A stretch of 64,000 nt of DNA from Heterocephalus glaber (GCF_000247695.1 NW_004624747.1:13043383-13107382), one strand, 5' to 3'. Counted from the stretch's first letter, positions 34,116 through 43,484 are shown. Translations and numbers: made by a program. Notes: generated from the sequence alone by a model not told the origin.

Positions 34116-34292
34116 AAAAACCCAAGCAAAAAAAAAGAAAGTGAAAAGATAACCTGTAGAATAGGAGGACATAGTTCCACATCATATACTGATTATCATT
34201 TTTAAAATTTTTTTTCTGAGAAATGTAATCGTGTTGTATACCTACAATGTACCAATAAAAGAATTTAATACAAAAAAAAATTTTTTTTTTTA

Positions 34293-34377
34293 AATTTTTT
34301 TTTGGTACCAGAGATTGAACTCGGGTCCTTGTACTTGTGGGACAGGCGGCAAAACCACTGAGCTAAATCCCCAGCCC
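34293..34377 (-). repeat. ID-type SINE
   Basis: Complete, within L1 3'UTR remnants. Confidence 0.9.
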
Positions 34378-34640
34378 TTTAAATTAATTTTTTATCAGTG
34401 CATGTTTACAGTACATATGTTTACATTCCTTTTGTGGAGCTGGTACATAACACATCTTAATTTCTTTTTATTTATTTATTTATTTATTTATTGGTACCCA
34501 GGATCGAACTCAGGACTTTGCGCTTGTGAGGCAGGCACAGTGCCACTGAGCTAAATCTCCGGCCCTTAATTTTTTTTTTTCATCTCTTTTCCCTCTCCTC
34601 CTCCCCACTATCTCCTCCCTCCTGATTAGCATTTAGTATT
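34378..34640 (-). mobile_element. L1 3'UTR fragment, antisense
   Basis: CATGTTTACAGTACATATG ... CTGGTACATAACACATC and the pyrimidine-rich CATCTCTTTTCCCTCTCC match the reverse of the L1 3' end seen at 44090-44222. Split by an ID SINE. Confidence 0.5.
34467..34565 (-). repeat. ID-type SINE with (TTTA)n tail
   Basis: CAGTGCCAC variant; tail expanded to about six TTTA units; CTTAATTT on both sides. Confidence 0.92.
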
Positions 34641-34660
34641 CAAAATAGAAAAGAACTCAT

Positions 34661-34690
34661 TTGATCTTAGTCAAAAGGCCTAGAAGTGAT
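34661..34690 (-). pseudogene. 3'-truncated U2 snRNA pseudogene (nt 1-30)
   Basis: The minus strand matches the first 30 nt of U2 snRNA with three differences, keeping CCTTTTG.CTAAGATCAA. The 5' end of the copy is the exact U2 5' end. Truncation near nt 30-37 is typical of the known class of self-primed U2 pseudogenes. It is far too short to function. Confidence 0.85.
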
Positions 34691-34776
34691 GTATAAAGAA
34701 TTCTTACAACACAACAACAAAAAGACAAACAACCCAACTTAAAAATAGGCAAAGTAACTGAACAGATATTTTTCCA

Positions 34777-34861
34777 GGGGCCAGGGATTTAGCTCAGTGG
34801 TTCCACCACCTGCTTCACAAGCACAAGGTCCCAAATTTGATCCCCGGTACCAAAAAAAAAA
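34777..34861 (+). repeat. ID-type SINE joined to a U2 fragment
   Basis: Left target duplication AGATATTTTTCCA at 34764-34776; the right copy lies beyond the U2 fragment. Confidence 0.92.
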
Positions 34862-34889
34862 TTGGCCTTTTGGCTAAGATCAAGTGTAG
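34862..34889 (+). pseudogene. U2 snRNA fragment (nt 9-36) beside an ID SINE
   Basis: Twenty-eight bases match U2 nt 9-36 with one mismatch (core CCTTTTGGCTAAGATCAAG). The fragment directly follows the A-tail of the ID SINE at 34777-34861 and directly precedes the right-hand copy of a target duplication (AGATATTTTTCCA). SINE and U2 fragment are therefore enclosed together. Confidence 0.85.
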
Positions 34890-35338
34890 ATATTTTTCCA
34901 AAAATGCGCAAATGGCCAAAAGGCAAACTGAAAAGATGTTCAGCAGTACTGGTCATTCCCAGTCAAAACCACAATGAGATACATCTCAAGCGCATTGGGA
35001 TGGCCTAAGCTTATAGAAAGGGAGAGGGGTAACAAATATTGGCAAGGATGTGAAAAAGTGGGAATTTTTGTTGTCTTAGCCAGTTAGGGCTGCAGTAACA
35101 AAGTACCACAGGCTGGGTGGCTTATAAACCACACAAGTTTTTTTTCTGACAGTTCTGGAGGCTGGAAGTCCAAGGTCAGGATGCCAGCATGGCCTGCTTC
35201 TGGTGAGGGTCCTTTCCTAGGTTGCAGACTCTCCACCTCTTCCTGTATCCTCACATGGCAGAGAGAGAGGGAGAGAGGGACACAGGGAGAGGGAGAGAGC
35301 ACGTAACAGAGCTTTCTGGGACTCCCTTTTTTCTTTTT

Positions 35339-35422
35339 CTTTTTTTTGCAGTACTGGGGATTGAATTCAGGACCTTGCGCTTATGAGGCAGGCATGGTGC
35401 CACTGAGCTAAATCCCTGGCCC
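35339..35422 (-). repeat. ID-type SINE in MLT1-like LTR
   Basis: TCTGGGACTCCCTTT on both sides. Confidence 0.93.
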
Positions 35423-35455
35423 TCTGGGACTCCCTTTATAAAGGTCATTTGTGAG

Positions 35456-35543
35456 CTGGGGACATAACTCAGAAGTGCAGCGCTTGCCTGGCAAGTGCAA
35501 AGTCCTGAGTTTGATCCCCAGTACCAGAAAAAAAAAAAAAAAG
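35456..35543 (+). repeat. ID-type SINE in MLT1-like LTR
   Basis: TATAAAGGTCATTTGTGA on both sides; older-looking body (ATAACTCAGAAGTGCAGCGC). Confidence 0.9.
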
Positions 35544-35649
35544 AAAACTATAAAGGTCATTTGTGAGGGTTCCACCTTTGTGACCTATTCACCTTCCAAA
35601 GTCCCCACCTCCTGATAGCATTATGGGAGGGGCTAAGATTTCAACACAC

Positions 35650-35798
35650 AGCCAGGTGTGGTGGCACACATCTGTAATCCCAGCACTCATGAGGGTGAGG
35701 GAGGAGGACTGCTGCAAGTTTGAGCCCAGCCTGGGCTACATAGTAAGTGCAAGGCCAGCCCAAAGTACATATGAAGACCCTGTCTCAAGAAAAAAAAG
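35650..35798 (+). repeat. B1-type SINE in MLT1-like LTR
   Basis: AGCCAGGTGTGGTGGCACAC ... GACCCTGTCTCAAG. Confidence 0.82.
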
Positions 35799-36469
35799 CT
35801 TTCACCGTAAAGAATTTTAGGAAGACACAAACATTCAGTCCATTGCACTCCCGTACATTACCAGTGGGAGTGTAAAATGGTACAGTCACTGTGGAAAACA
35901 GTTTGGCGGTTCCTCAAAAAGTTAAACATAGAATTACCATATGACACAGTAATTCCATTCCTAAAAGATGTGAAAACAGGGACTCAAACAGAAATTTGTT
36001 CACCAGTGTTCATAGCAGCACTATTCACAATAGCAAAATGGGAAATAACTCAAATATCCATCCAAAGCTGAATTGATAAACAAATTATGGCATATATACA
36101 TACAATGGAATATTACTCAGTCATAAAATATGAATGAAGTGGTGATACGTCCTATCACTTGGATGAACTTTGACACTACTATGCCAGGTAAAAGAAGCCA
36201 GACACAGAATGCCATGTATCATGTGATTCCTTTTATAAGAAATGTCCAGAATAGGTAGATTCATAGAGACAGAAAGCAGATTAGCGGTTGTGAGGGGCTG
36301 AGGGAAGAGAGAATGAGGGCTGATTGCCTACTGGTATGGAGTGGTAAAAAAAAAGTTTTGAAACTAGCAAGAAGTAGTGGTTACATAACATTAGGATGGA
36401 TTAAGTGGCACTAAATAGGACATGATATATACACAGAAGAATCATCATAATAAAAGAGGTAGAGCTTAT

Positions 36470-37538
36470 TTCCCTCCCTTTGAATCACACCAGTCTTGGG
36501 ACTGGTGCTGACCATTTACAACAGACGTGATTCTGGAACTTCTGGATTCTGCCAGGCCTTAAGAGATGGCTGCTTCTGCTTATTGGAAATCACTGCCACA
36601 AGAAGAGGCTGAGGTCCTCCTCGGGGGTTAACTGAGGTCTCCAAAGAAGCACACAGCCAGTAGTGAGCATGGAGGGTAAGGCCAGGCGGGCGAGACCAGT
36701 CTTCTGGCCAGCCCAGTACCCCCCACCACCACCCAGCATGATGCAGATCATGCAACAGAATGTAACCAATTCTACCTCTGAATAAGAAGCCACTCACTCC
36801 CCTGTGTCCTCACCACTCCAGTCAGATCTTCTCCCTCCAGGCAGCAGCTTCCCGTCTCCACCAGGCTCCTGAGCTCCACCTTCCCCTCCAGCCAGAGGGG
36901 ACCTTCTAGCCCCCACCTCCTCAGTCCTCCAGATGTAAGCCGGCCCTTCAGTGTGGACAGCAAGGCCCTGAATGACCTGTCCCTGCCATCTCCGTGACCC
37001 TAGCACTCCCACCCCCGCTCCGCCCCTGAGTTTCAGTTAGCACTTCCCCTCCTCACAACATTCCCTCCACCTCTCTTCCCCAGCTCTCTTTCCCCTTTGA
37101 GCCTCAGCTTAGACACCACCAGCTCCAGGCTGAGTAGGTTCAGCCTCTGGGCACTCACTTGCCCCGTTCTTACCCCATCCCAGCACTGGCTCTGGATTGC
37201 TCTTGTCTGGCTCTCTCACCAAGACAAGGATTCCCTGCCATTTCAGCGCAGGGACAGAGTCTTTGTATCCTTAGAGCCCAGTGAGTAGATACCCAGGGAA
37301 TCCCCGGAAAGGCAGGAGGGCATTCTGCGGTGCGGGCTGGGACCTCCTCACAGCCCAGTCTCACTAGGAGGACTGTCGCTTCCCCATCTCCCTCCTCTCT
37401 CCCAAAAAGGTTCTGGCCACTTGGAGACCTGGAGCAGGCGGAGGCCAGACAGAAACTGCTAGGGTCTGGGGTGATGAATGTCAAAGCAGGGGAGTGGTGG
37501 CTTCCTCCATGTGCCCAACACCTCGCCTCATATCCAAC
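36470..37538. other. Intergenic, mostly unassigned
   Basis: C-rich, possibly L2-derived from about 36820; no coding signal. Confidence 0.4.
37150..37300 (+). repeat. L2 3' end
   Basis: GCGCAGGGACAGAGTCTTTG, CCTTAGAGCCCAGTGAG. Confidence 0.5.
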
Positions 37539-37546
37539 CCTTAGAC

Positions 37547-37617
37547 CAGTGACAGCGAACCCTTTAGAGCTTTCAATGATAACAAACAGCATGCGTGCCA
37601 TAGGTTTGCCACCACTA
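37547..37617 (+). mobile_element. hAT-like MITE, copy A (71 bp)
   Basis: The ends are imperfect inverted repeats (CAGTGACAGCGAACC against reverse-complement TAGTGGTGGCAAACC; all five differences are transitions). It is flanked by an 8-bp direct repeat, CCTTAGAC / CCTTAAAC, as expected for hAT elements. It has no coding capacity. The interior and right end match a second copy at 48912-48989. Confidence 0.65.
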
Positions 37618-37669
37618 CCTTAAACTGTAACAACAGGATGATGATGAGTCCATCTCCCCAGTACAGTGT

Positions 37670-37868
37670 TGTGCCGTGGTTAGTTGCACGGACTATGCAG
37701 GCAGGCAGACCAGCTTTCAAATCCTGCCTCTGCTAGCTCCCAGCTGTGTGACCCCAAAAGAGTGACTTTACCTCTCTGATCCTTTCTCCCATCATCTGGA
37801 AAACAGAGCATGATAATGATCCCTCATAGGTGGTCCTGAGGAATAAAAAAGGTGTGCAAAAAACACTT
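37670..37868 (+). repeat. MIR
   Basis: CAGCTGTGTGACCCCAAAAG, TCATCTGGAAAACAGAGC. Confidence 0.75.
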
Positions 37869-37871
37869 AGC

Positions 37872-38026
37872 AGCTGGGTATGGTGGTGCACACCTGTAAT
37901 CCCAGCACTGGGAGGCTGTGGCAGGATGATTGCCAGGAGTTCGAGGCTAGCTTGGGCTACATAGTGAGTTTAAGGCCTGCACTACAAAGTGAGACTCTGA
38001 CTCAAAAAAAAAAAAAAAAAAAGAAA
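37872..38026 (+). repeat. B1-type SINE
   Basis: AGCTGGGTATGGTGGTGC; CACTTAGCAG on both sides. Confidence 0.85.
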
Positions 38027-38224
38027 GAAAAAAGAAAACCACTTAGCAGAGTTGCTGCCATACAGAGGGCTACCTGAAATGTTAGCAAGGTCTTTTCCTG
38101 ACGCCCTGTGAGTTATAGTCATCGAGACCTAGCAATCCCCCCAGCACGTAGTACAGTACATGGTCAGCCAGTGCCTTAGGAGTGAAGGAACGAGGACTCT
38201 GGTGAGAAAAGGATGTCTACCATA

Positions 38225-38395
38225 TTGGCACATAGTAGTAGCATAAGTAGGAACTCTTCAATCCTTACAACCACTAAAGGAGGTGGGTACTAGTTTTGTG
38301 CCCACTCGATAGGTAAGGAGACTGAGGCCCAAGGGCATGCATGATATAGGAGATAGAGGCTGGATTCAAAGCAGGCAGGCTGAGTCCTTAGACCT
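38225..38395 (-). repeat. MIR
   Basis: GGCACATAGTAGTAGC ... GAGACTGAGGCCCAAGGGC. Confidence 0.65.
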
Positions 38396-39119
38396 TTAGC
38401 CTCTCCAGGCCCAGGGCCCGCCTGGCCTGTCAATCTGGCTTCTAATCCACTATGTGACTTCAGTCATGTAAACCTCACTCTGGGCCACGGTTACCTACCC
38501 ATCCCGCCAGGAGCCAGGGCTGAAGGCCACTTCCTCCCGTCTAACAGTCCAGGCCTTGGGCTGCGTCTGGCCGGTGACCCGCTGCCTGGCCAGCCCAGCT
38601 GGGGCAACACCTTCCGTGGGCTGGATCTTCACAGGAGGTGACGGCACATGGACGCCGCGCCACCCCCCAACACTGGGGGGAGGGGTCTAGCCTCTGCCCA
38701 TTCCCAGCCCCCCTGGAAGGTCCTGAGGGAGGCTGAAGCGGCCACCCCCAGATGTCTATTCCTGTCCCTGGCCTAGCTCCATGCTGGGGAAGCAACAGCT
38801 ATTTTGAGGCCCTTCTCCCTCCAAGTGTGAGCGGTGGGAAGGTGGTGGGAACATCCGAACCCAGAGGCTGTCTTGTCATACCCTTGCCCTGGAAATTAGC
38901 CATGCAGGCCTCTTTGGCTGTGCCTCAGTTTCCAGCTAAGGTGATGTGGTCAGTTTTGATCACAGTCACCATGTCTGCATGACACGGGGGAACTGATTCC
39001 AACAGACTTCATTAAAGTTGGGAGTACAAGATGACCAGGCCAGGCCCTTGGGGGAGGACTAGAGCTGCTTGGAGCCTGCATTTGGGAAAGACATTATCAG
39101 GACAATGGTTTAAAAATAC

Positions 39120-39340
39120 CTGACATTTCTTGAGTCCTCACAGTGAGGCAGGCTCTTTTCTAAGCACTTGACATGGAGGTAAGTAATTTAATCCTCACCA
39201 AAGGAAACTGAGGTTCAGACAAGGGAAGTGACTTCCCCAAGGTCACACAGCGGGCAAGTTTCCCAGTCAGGACTTGAACCCAAGTGAGCTGGCTCCAGAG
39301 TCCATGCTTAGAATCACTTTCTGCCCTTGAGACCTCAAGG
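39120..39340 (-). repeat. MIR
   Basis: CCAAGGTCACACAGCGGGC, GACTTGAACCCAAGTGAGC. Confidence 0.75.
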
Positions 39341-39559
39341 CCCAGGGGGATAATATGAATTAGGAGAATGAGCAACCCGTGTCTTGAGAGTCAGTTCCCT
39401 CTTACAGTCCCAGTGGGCTCAGCTCCCTCGACTGCAAAATAGGGCTAACGATAGTTCCCACTTCCGGAGCTGAGGTAAGCATCAGTGATAACATACTTCG
39501 GGGACTGAGACTCAGTAACTTCCTCTTATGAGACTAACATACATACATGTCTGTTTGTC

Positions 39560-39834
39560 TGCCCAGGCTGTTACAGCAAAACCCCACAAGCTGGGTGGCT
39601 GAACCACTGATGCTCACAGTTGTGAACACTGGAATGTACAGAATCAAGGAGCCACTTCCTGGCTCAGCCAGTTGTCTTTCACTGTGTTCTCACACAGCAG
39701 GAAAGGGTGGGAGAGCTGGCTGGGCATCTTTTTGAACTAACCCATTTGTTTCGGTTCCATTCCTTAGGTCCCCCCCATACCCTCATGTTGGGGGATAGGA
39801 TTTCAACACAGGAATTTGGGGGTTACAAACATTA
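39560..39834 (-). mobile_element. MaLR LTR (MLT1-like), antisense
   Basis: Reads GGCTGTTACAGCAAAACCCC, AAGCTGGGTGGCTGAACCAC ... TTCCTTAGGTCCCCCCCATA ... GGATTTCAACACAGGAATTT. It parallels the LTR at 35073 and is uninterrupted. Confidence 0.7.
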
Positions 39835-40019
39835 TGTATATAACAATATGGTAAAATTAAATGGTACAAAAGGGCACACAATAAAAAGCAAACCCCTCTT
39901 CCTACTTCACACCTTTAATTTCTCTCCCCATATGTGACACCAGAAGCTATCACCTTTTGGAAATTTCCATGCAACTGAAACCAGAGAAACCTTGTAGGAG
40001 AGTAGAGTTGTTTCAAACA

Positions 40020-40230
40020 CAAACTCCCTGATCTAAATCCATGGTCTAAATCCATCTTGTCCCCATAAGACCTTCTAGCTGTATGAAGCTTGGGCAAGTT
40101 ACTTATTCCTCCTGAGCTTCAGTTCCCTATTTGTAAAATGGGGATTAATAATTTCTGGGTAACTGTGAGGATTAAATGAGTGAATGTGTACAAAGCATTT
40201 AGAACATTCTCTGGCACATAGCTGTCCAAT
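40020..40230 (+). repeat. MIR
   Basis: GGGCAAGTTACTTATTCC, TTTGTAAAATGGGGATTAAT, TTCTCTGGCACATAGC. Confidence 0.8.
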
Positions 40231-40849
40231 AACGATCCCTCTACAGGGGATCCTTTCTGATAGACGCTGAGGTGGCCTTTTGCCATCACAATGCTGCAAG
40301 ACGTATCTTTGTTCACCTATCCTTTGGCACAAGTGCAAGAACCTCAGGATAAATACCTGCTGCAGAAATTGCTGGCTCAAGCAGGAGTGTCCTGGATTTA
40401 ATTATATTTGGATGAGCCGGTTCTCACACCAGGTGGGGGCAGGGAACAGGTCCACAAGGACCATGGAGGAGAGGGATGGAGGGTTCTGTCTCTGATGTTC
40501 AGAGGATATGGTGGCTCCCCAGGCCCCCAGCCAGGCAGATGGAGGGTTTAATTTTATCTAGATTGTTCCCATAAGAGTTTTTACAGGAAATTGGTTGATA
40601 GGATTAGAGGAGCAGGAGCCTCTAATGAGCAGTGACTGCTTTATAAAATGCTGAAACAGATACAATATTGCCTTGCCATCTTCCTCTATGGCAGCATCCA
40701 GACGCTCAAAAGGCCCCTTAGGATGGCACCTCAATTGGGTTCTCCTTCCTTACAATCCTTCTGGGGCCTGGACATGCCAGTACAGGGAGTAGAGAATAGG
40801 TAGTGAGAGAATAGATATTTGATAAGACAGATTCGCCCAAATTACCGTG

Positions 40850-41000
40850 TTCTTGGGGCAATTTATTTCCCTTTCTGTGCCTCAGAGAATAAACAGAACC
40901 TAAGCTCACTGGGTTGTTGTGAAGACTGAACAAAGTCAAACTCTGAAAGTGGTTGGTGCAATGCCTGGCATATAGCGAGCGCCTAATAAATGGTGGTTCA
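40850..41000 (+). repeat. MIR 3' part
   Basis: GGGTTGTTGTGAAGACTG ... GCCTGGCATATAGCGAGCGC, CTAATAAATGG. Confidence 0.65.
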
Positions 41001-41539
41001 GAAGATAGGGTGAAGAATAAGCCAGCGACCCTGATCCAATCCTAGGAGGCCCAGGGAACCAGACCCACCCCTGTAGCCTCCTGCTCTAAGGGGAGCATGG
41101 TCAGCGTCTGCCCCAACCACCACCTAGGGAATGCTCCAGATTTCCCAGCCTGTGGCATGGGCTGTTTCCAAGTAAGGGATAAGGCCTAGCTGGAGATGCC
41201 ATTCTGGTTTTGCGTGAGACACAAAAGGGAGAAGAAGTGAGGGTGAGGCCTCTCGGATGGGAAGGAGAGGATGGATCCAAAGGAAGTTTCTCAAGCCCCA
41301 GCAACCACCCTGCCAGGTATTTGATCTGGTTTAGGATCTACTCCAAGGAATCCTAGAATTGCTATAAGAGCAGTAACAGCATCTGCCCCATTGATCCAGG
41401 CGGTAGACTAATCGATGAAGGACAGAGCTCCGGATCGGACAGACAGGATGAGATTCTATGCGGTTGTCAGTCACGCCTGGGTGAGTTCCCCTGTGAGCGT
41501 CAGCCCCTTCCTCCCCTAAAGCTAGTTTGGGTAAGAAAC

Positions 41540-41910
41540 CAAACACGGCCCCAGAGCCCCGCCCCGCGGCCCCGGCTCCAGGGCGGGCACAGGGCGGGCA
41601 CAGGGCGGGCACAGCCCGGACACCCCCCCCCCAGCGGCCAAGGGATCCAGCCTCAGGGGAGCCCGCCGCCCTCCACTCCCGCAGGGGCGGATTCCCTCGT
41701 GGTCTCCCGCGCCGCGAGGCGGGGACCGGGTGATTACAAACAGCCGCCGGCCTGATTAGGAGACGTGTAATTAGCAGCTGGCTGAGCCGGAGCCGCCCAG
41801 CGCTAATTACAGCGCGGAGAGGCTGGGCAGCGCGCCGCCGCCGCCTGCCTGCCCCACGCGGAGGTCTGCACCCTCGCGGGACCGGACCTGGTGCAGGATC
41901 CGGAGGCCGG
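41540..41910. promoter_or_regulatory. Intergenic CpG island with homeodomain-type motifs
   Basis: A CpG-rich block 35 kb upstream of CABP1 and 4 kb upstream of POP5, not explained by any exon I can recognise. Within 80 bases it carries TGATTAC (41731), TGATTAG (41753), TAATTAG (41768-41774) fused to the E-box CAGCTG (41775-41780), and CTAATTAC (41803-41810). It could be a distal enhancer of CABP1 or the promoter of an unannotated non-coding RNA. Confidence 0.45.
41581..41613. repeat. 11-bp tandem repeat, three units
   Basis: Unit GGGCGGGCACA repeated three times exactly, inside the CpG island. Each unit contains a GC-box-like GGGCGGG. Confidence 0.85.
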
Positions 41911-41949
41911 ACCAGCGTCCTCTCCGGGACTGCCTCGGCGGCAGGAGCA

Positions 41950-42110
41950 AATCATTTACTCAGCCGCGTTTACTGTGCACTTGCTGCGCCCGGCGCAGTG
42001 CCCGAGTAATCTCGCTTTCACTGCCATCCTAATGCACGGATGGGGACGCTGGGACTTAGAGTCGCGAATTAACCTCCCCCACAGCACCTGGCTAGCGACT
42101 GGCGGGCGGG
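41950..42110 (-). repeat. MIR
   Basis: TTTACTGTGCACTTGCTGCG, GGATGGGGACGCTGGGACTT, CCACAGCACCTGGCTAGCGA. Unusually CpG-rich for a MIR because it borders the CpG island. Confidence 0.55.
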
Positions 42111-42385
42111 GTGGTGGTGGTCTCGAAGCTTAGGGGATCGGGAAACCGGGCACCGCGGGACATCAGCCACGTGGACCGCAGCAAGGACTCTGGAGTTGGA
42201 TGGTTGGGGGGGGGGTCTCCTTACTGGACACGTGACTAGTCTGGGCCCCACCTGCATTTGTAAATGGCCATGAAGTTGGGATTAAGGGAAAGAAGGCGGG
42301 GAAGAGTTAGGGGCGTTGATTTTAGGGCGGTGGGAGGCAGGTACTCGGAGGCTGGGTAGTAAACTCTCCGCACGCTGCAGGCCCC

Positions 42386-42404
42386 TGGCGCCCCCTGCTG
42401 GCCA
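42386..42404 (-). promoter_or_regulatory. Near-consensus CTCF motif
   Basis: The minus strand reads TGGCCAGCAGGGGGCGCCA, differing from the usual core (TGGCCACCAGGGGGCGCTA) at only two positions. It lies in non-repeat sequence, 3.2 kb upstream of POP5 and beyond the CpG island at 41.5 kb. On this orientation it points towards CABP1. Binding is inferred. Confidence 0.6.
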
Positions 42405-42691
42405 AAGGAGGACCCTGGTGACAGTGTGCGTAATGAGGGGACTCTAGGGTAAAGAGAAAGAATAGTCATTGGTCCCTCAGCAGGGCCACTGTGCCACCCA
42501 CTCCCTTTCTTCCTTCAGAAGGTCAAAAAAGAGTGGGCAGTGGGGAAATTGAGAACTCTCATTCATGAGCCGTACAGGGCCAGCCATCCAAACCTATACG
42601 ATTTTACTCATGGGTAGACATGAAGACAACTACAAGAACGTGCATCAAAGTATAGGTATAACAAGAAAATCTGGAAATAATCTAAAAGTCT

Positions 42692-42780
42692 AGGGAACAG
42701 ATTTAGCTCAGTGGTTCCTGCGGCTGCTTCACAAGCGCAAGGTCCAGAGTTCTATCCCCGGTACAAAAAAAAAAAAAAAA
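42692..42780 (+). repeat. ID-type SINE, first of a tandem pair
   Basis: AAAAGTCT precedes this copy and recurs after the second copy's tail. Confidence 0.9.
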
Positions 42781-42782
42781 TC

Positions 42783-42868
42783 AGGGCCGGGGATTTAGCT
42801 CAGTGGTTCTGCAGCCTGCCTCACAAGCAAGCACCAAGGACCCAAGTTCGATCCCCGGTACCAAAAAG
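42783..42868 (+). repeat. ID-type SINE, second of a tandem pair
   Basis: Has a CAAG duplication (ACAAGCAAGCACC) absent from its neighbour; tail becomes (TAA)n. Confidence 0.9.
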
Positions 42869-43149
42869 TAATAATAATAATAAATCAAAAACCCCCCACA
42901 AAAGTCTGCATCACGGAGATAATAACAGTGGCACATCCATACAATACAACACTGTAAAGGTGACAACATCGTAGCAGGATAACTGACATGAAAATGTCAA
43001 ACAACAAGAATGAGTCTTACAATTACGTTGTGCAAAATAAGCCAGATATAAAAGAAACCATGCTGTAAAATACTGATATAAAGTTCAAGAATAAGCAAAA
43101 CTAATCTATTGTGACAGAAGTCAGAATAGTGTCTACTTCTAGTAAAGGT

Positions 43150-43238
43150 TGTTTTTTTTTAATTGTACCGGGGATCGAACTCAGGTCCTTGAGCTTTTGA
43201 GGTAGGCAGCGGAACCACTGAGCTAAATCCCTGGTCCT
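43150..43238 (-). repeat. ID-type SINE
   Basis: CTAGTAAAGG / CTAGTAAGGG flanks. Confidence 0.9.
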
Positions 43239-43374
43239 AGTAAGGGTTTTGATAAGGAGGAGAGCTAGGGGACCTTCTGGAATACTGAAATGCTCTCTGT
43301 ATCTTAACCTAGGTGGTGCTCACACAAATCTACACATATGTAAAAATTCAGAGTTTAAGAACTATTATGCACTA

Positions 43375-43405
43375 TATATATATACATATATATATATACA
43401 CACTA
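43375..43405. repeat. (TA)n/(TATACA)n microsatellite
   Basis: Alternating TATATA and TACATA units. Confidence 0.85.
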
Positions 43406-43484
43406 TATCCCAATAAATATTTTTAGATATTTAAGTAAACAGGGAAGAAAAATAGAGCACTATTATTATCCTCTAGTACTTTGT

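Larger units (their letters stand above)
33545..34262 (+). mobile_element. L1 3' fragment
   Basis: ORF2-end and 3'UTR fragments (33545-33720, 33885-33945, 34137-34262), closing with ACAATGTACCAATAAAAG. Interrupted by SINE pieces and a GA-rich tract at 33800-33885. Confidence 0.5.
35073..35852 (-). mobile_element. MaLR LTR (MLT1-like), antisense, split by three SINEs
   Basis: Reads GGGCTGCAGTAACAAAGTAC, GGCTGGGTGGCTTATAAAC, TTCTGGAGGCTGGAAGTCC ... TTTCAACACAC ... ACAAACATTCAGTCCATTGC, the reverse of an MLT1 LTR. Interrupted at 35339-35422, 35456-35543 and 35650-35798. Non-coding relic of an ERVL-MaLR element. Confidence 0.8.
34691..36470 (+). mobile_element. Old L1 distal ORF2 and 3'UTR with nested insertions
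   Basis: L1 sequence runs from about 34700 to 35072 (CAAATGGCC ... ACCACAATGAGATACATCTC ... TGTGAAAAAGTGGGAA). It resumes at 35853 (ACATTACCAGTGGGAGTGTA, GGTTCCTCAAAAAGTTAAAC) and fades near 36450. The gap is an antisense MLT1-like LTR. An ID SINE plus U2 fragment interrupts the left arm. Confidence 0.75.
38400..41540. other. Intergenic between MIR/LTR pieces, unassigned
   Basis: 38400-39120, 40230-40850 and 41000-41540 hold no recognisable gene or repeat. This region has no ID SINE from 35543 to 42692. Confidence 0.5.
42540..43450 (+). mobile_element. Old L1 3' end (L1ME/L1M-like)
   Basis: AAGTTCAAGAATAAGCAAAA, AGAAGTCAGAATAGTGTCTA and CTTCTGGAATACTGAAATGC follow the order of an L1M 3'UTR. 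Interrupted by a tandem ID pair and another ID copy; ends in an AT-rich microsatellite at 43375-43405. Confidence 0.6.
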
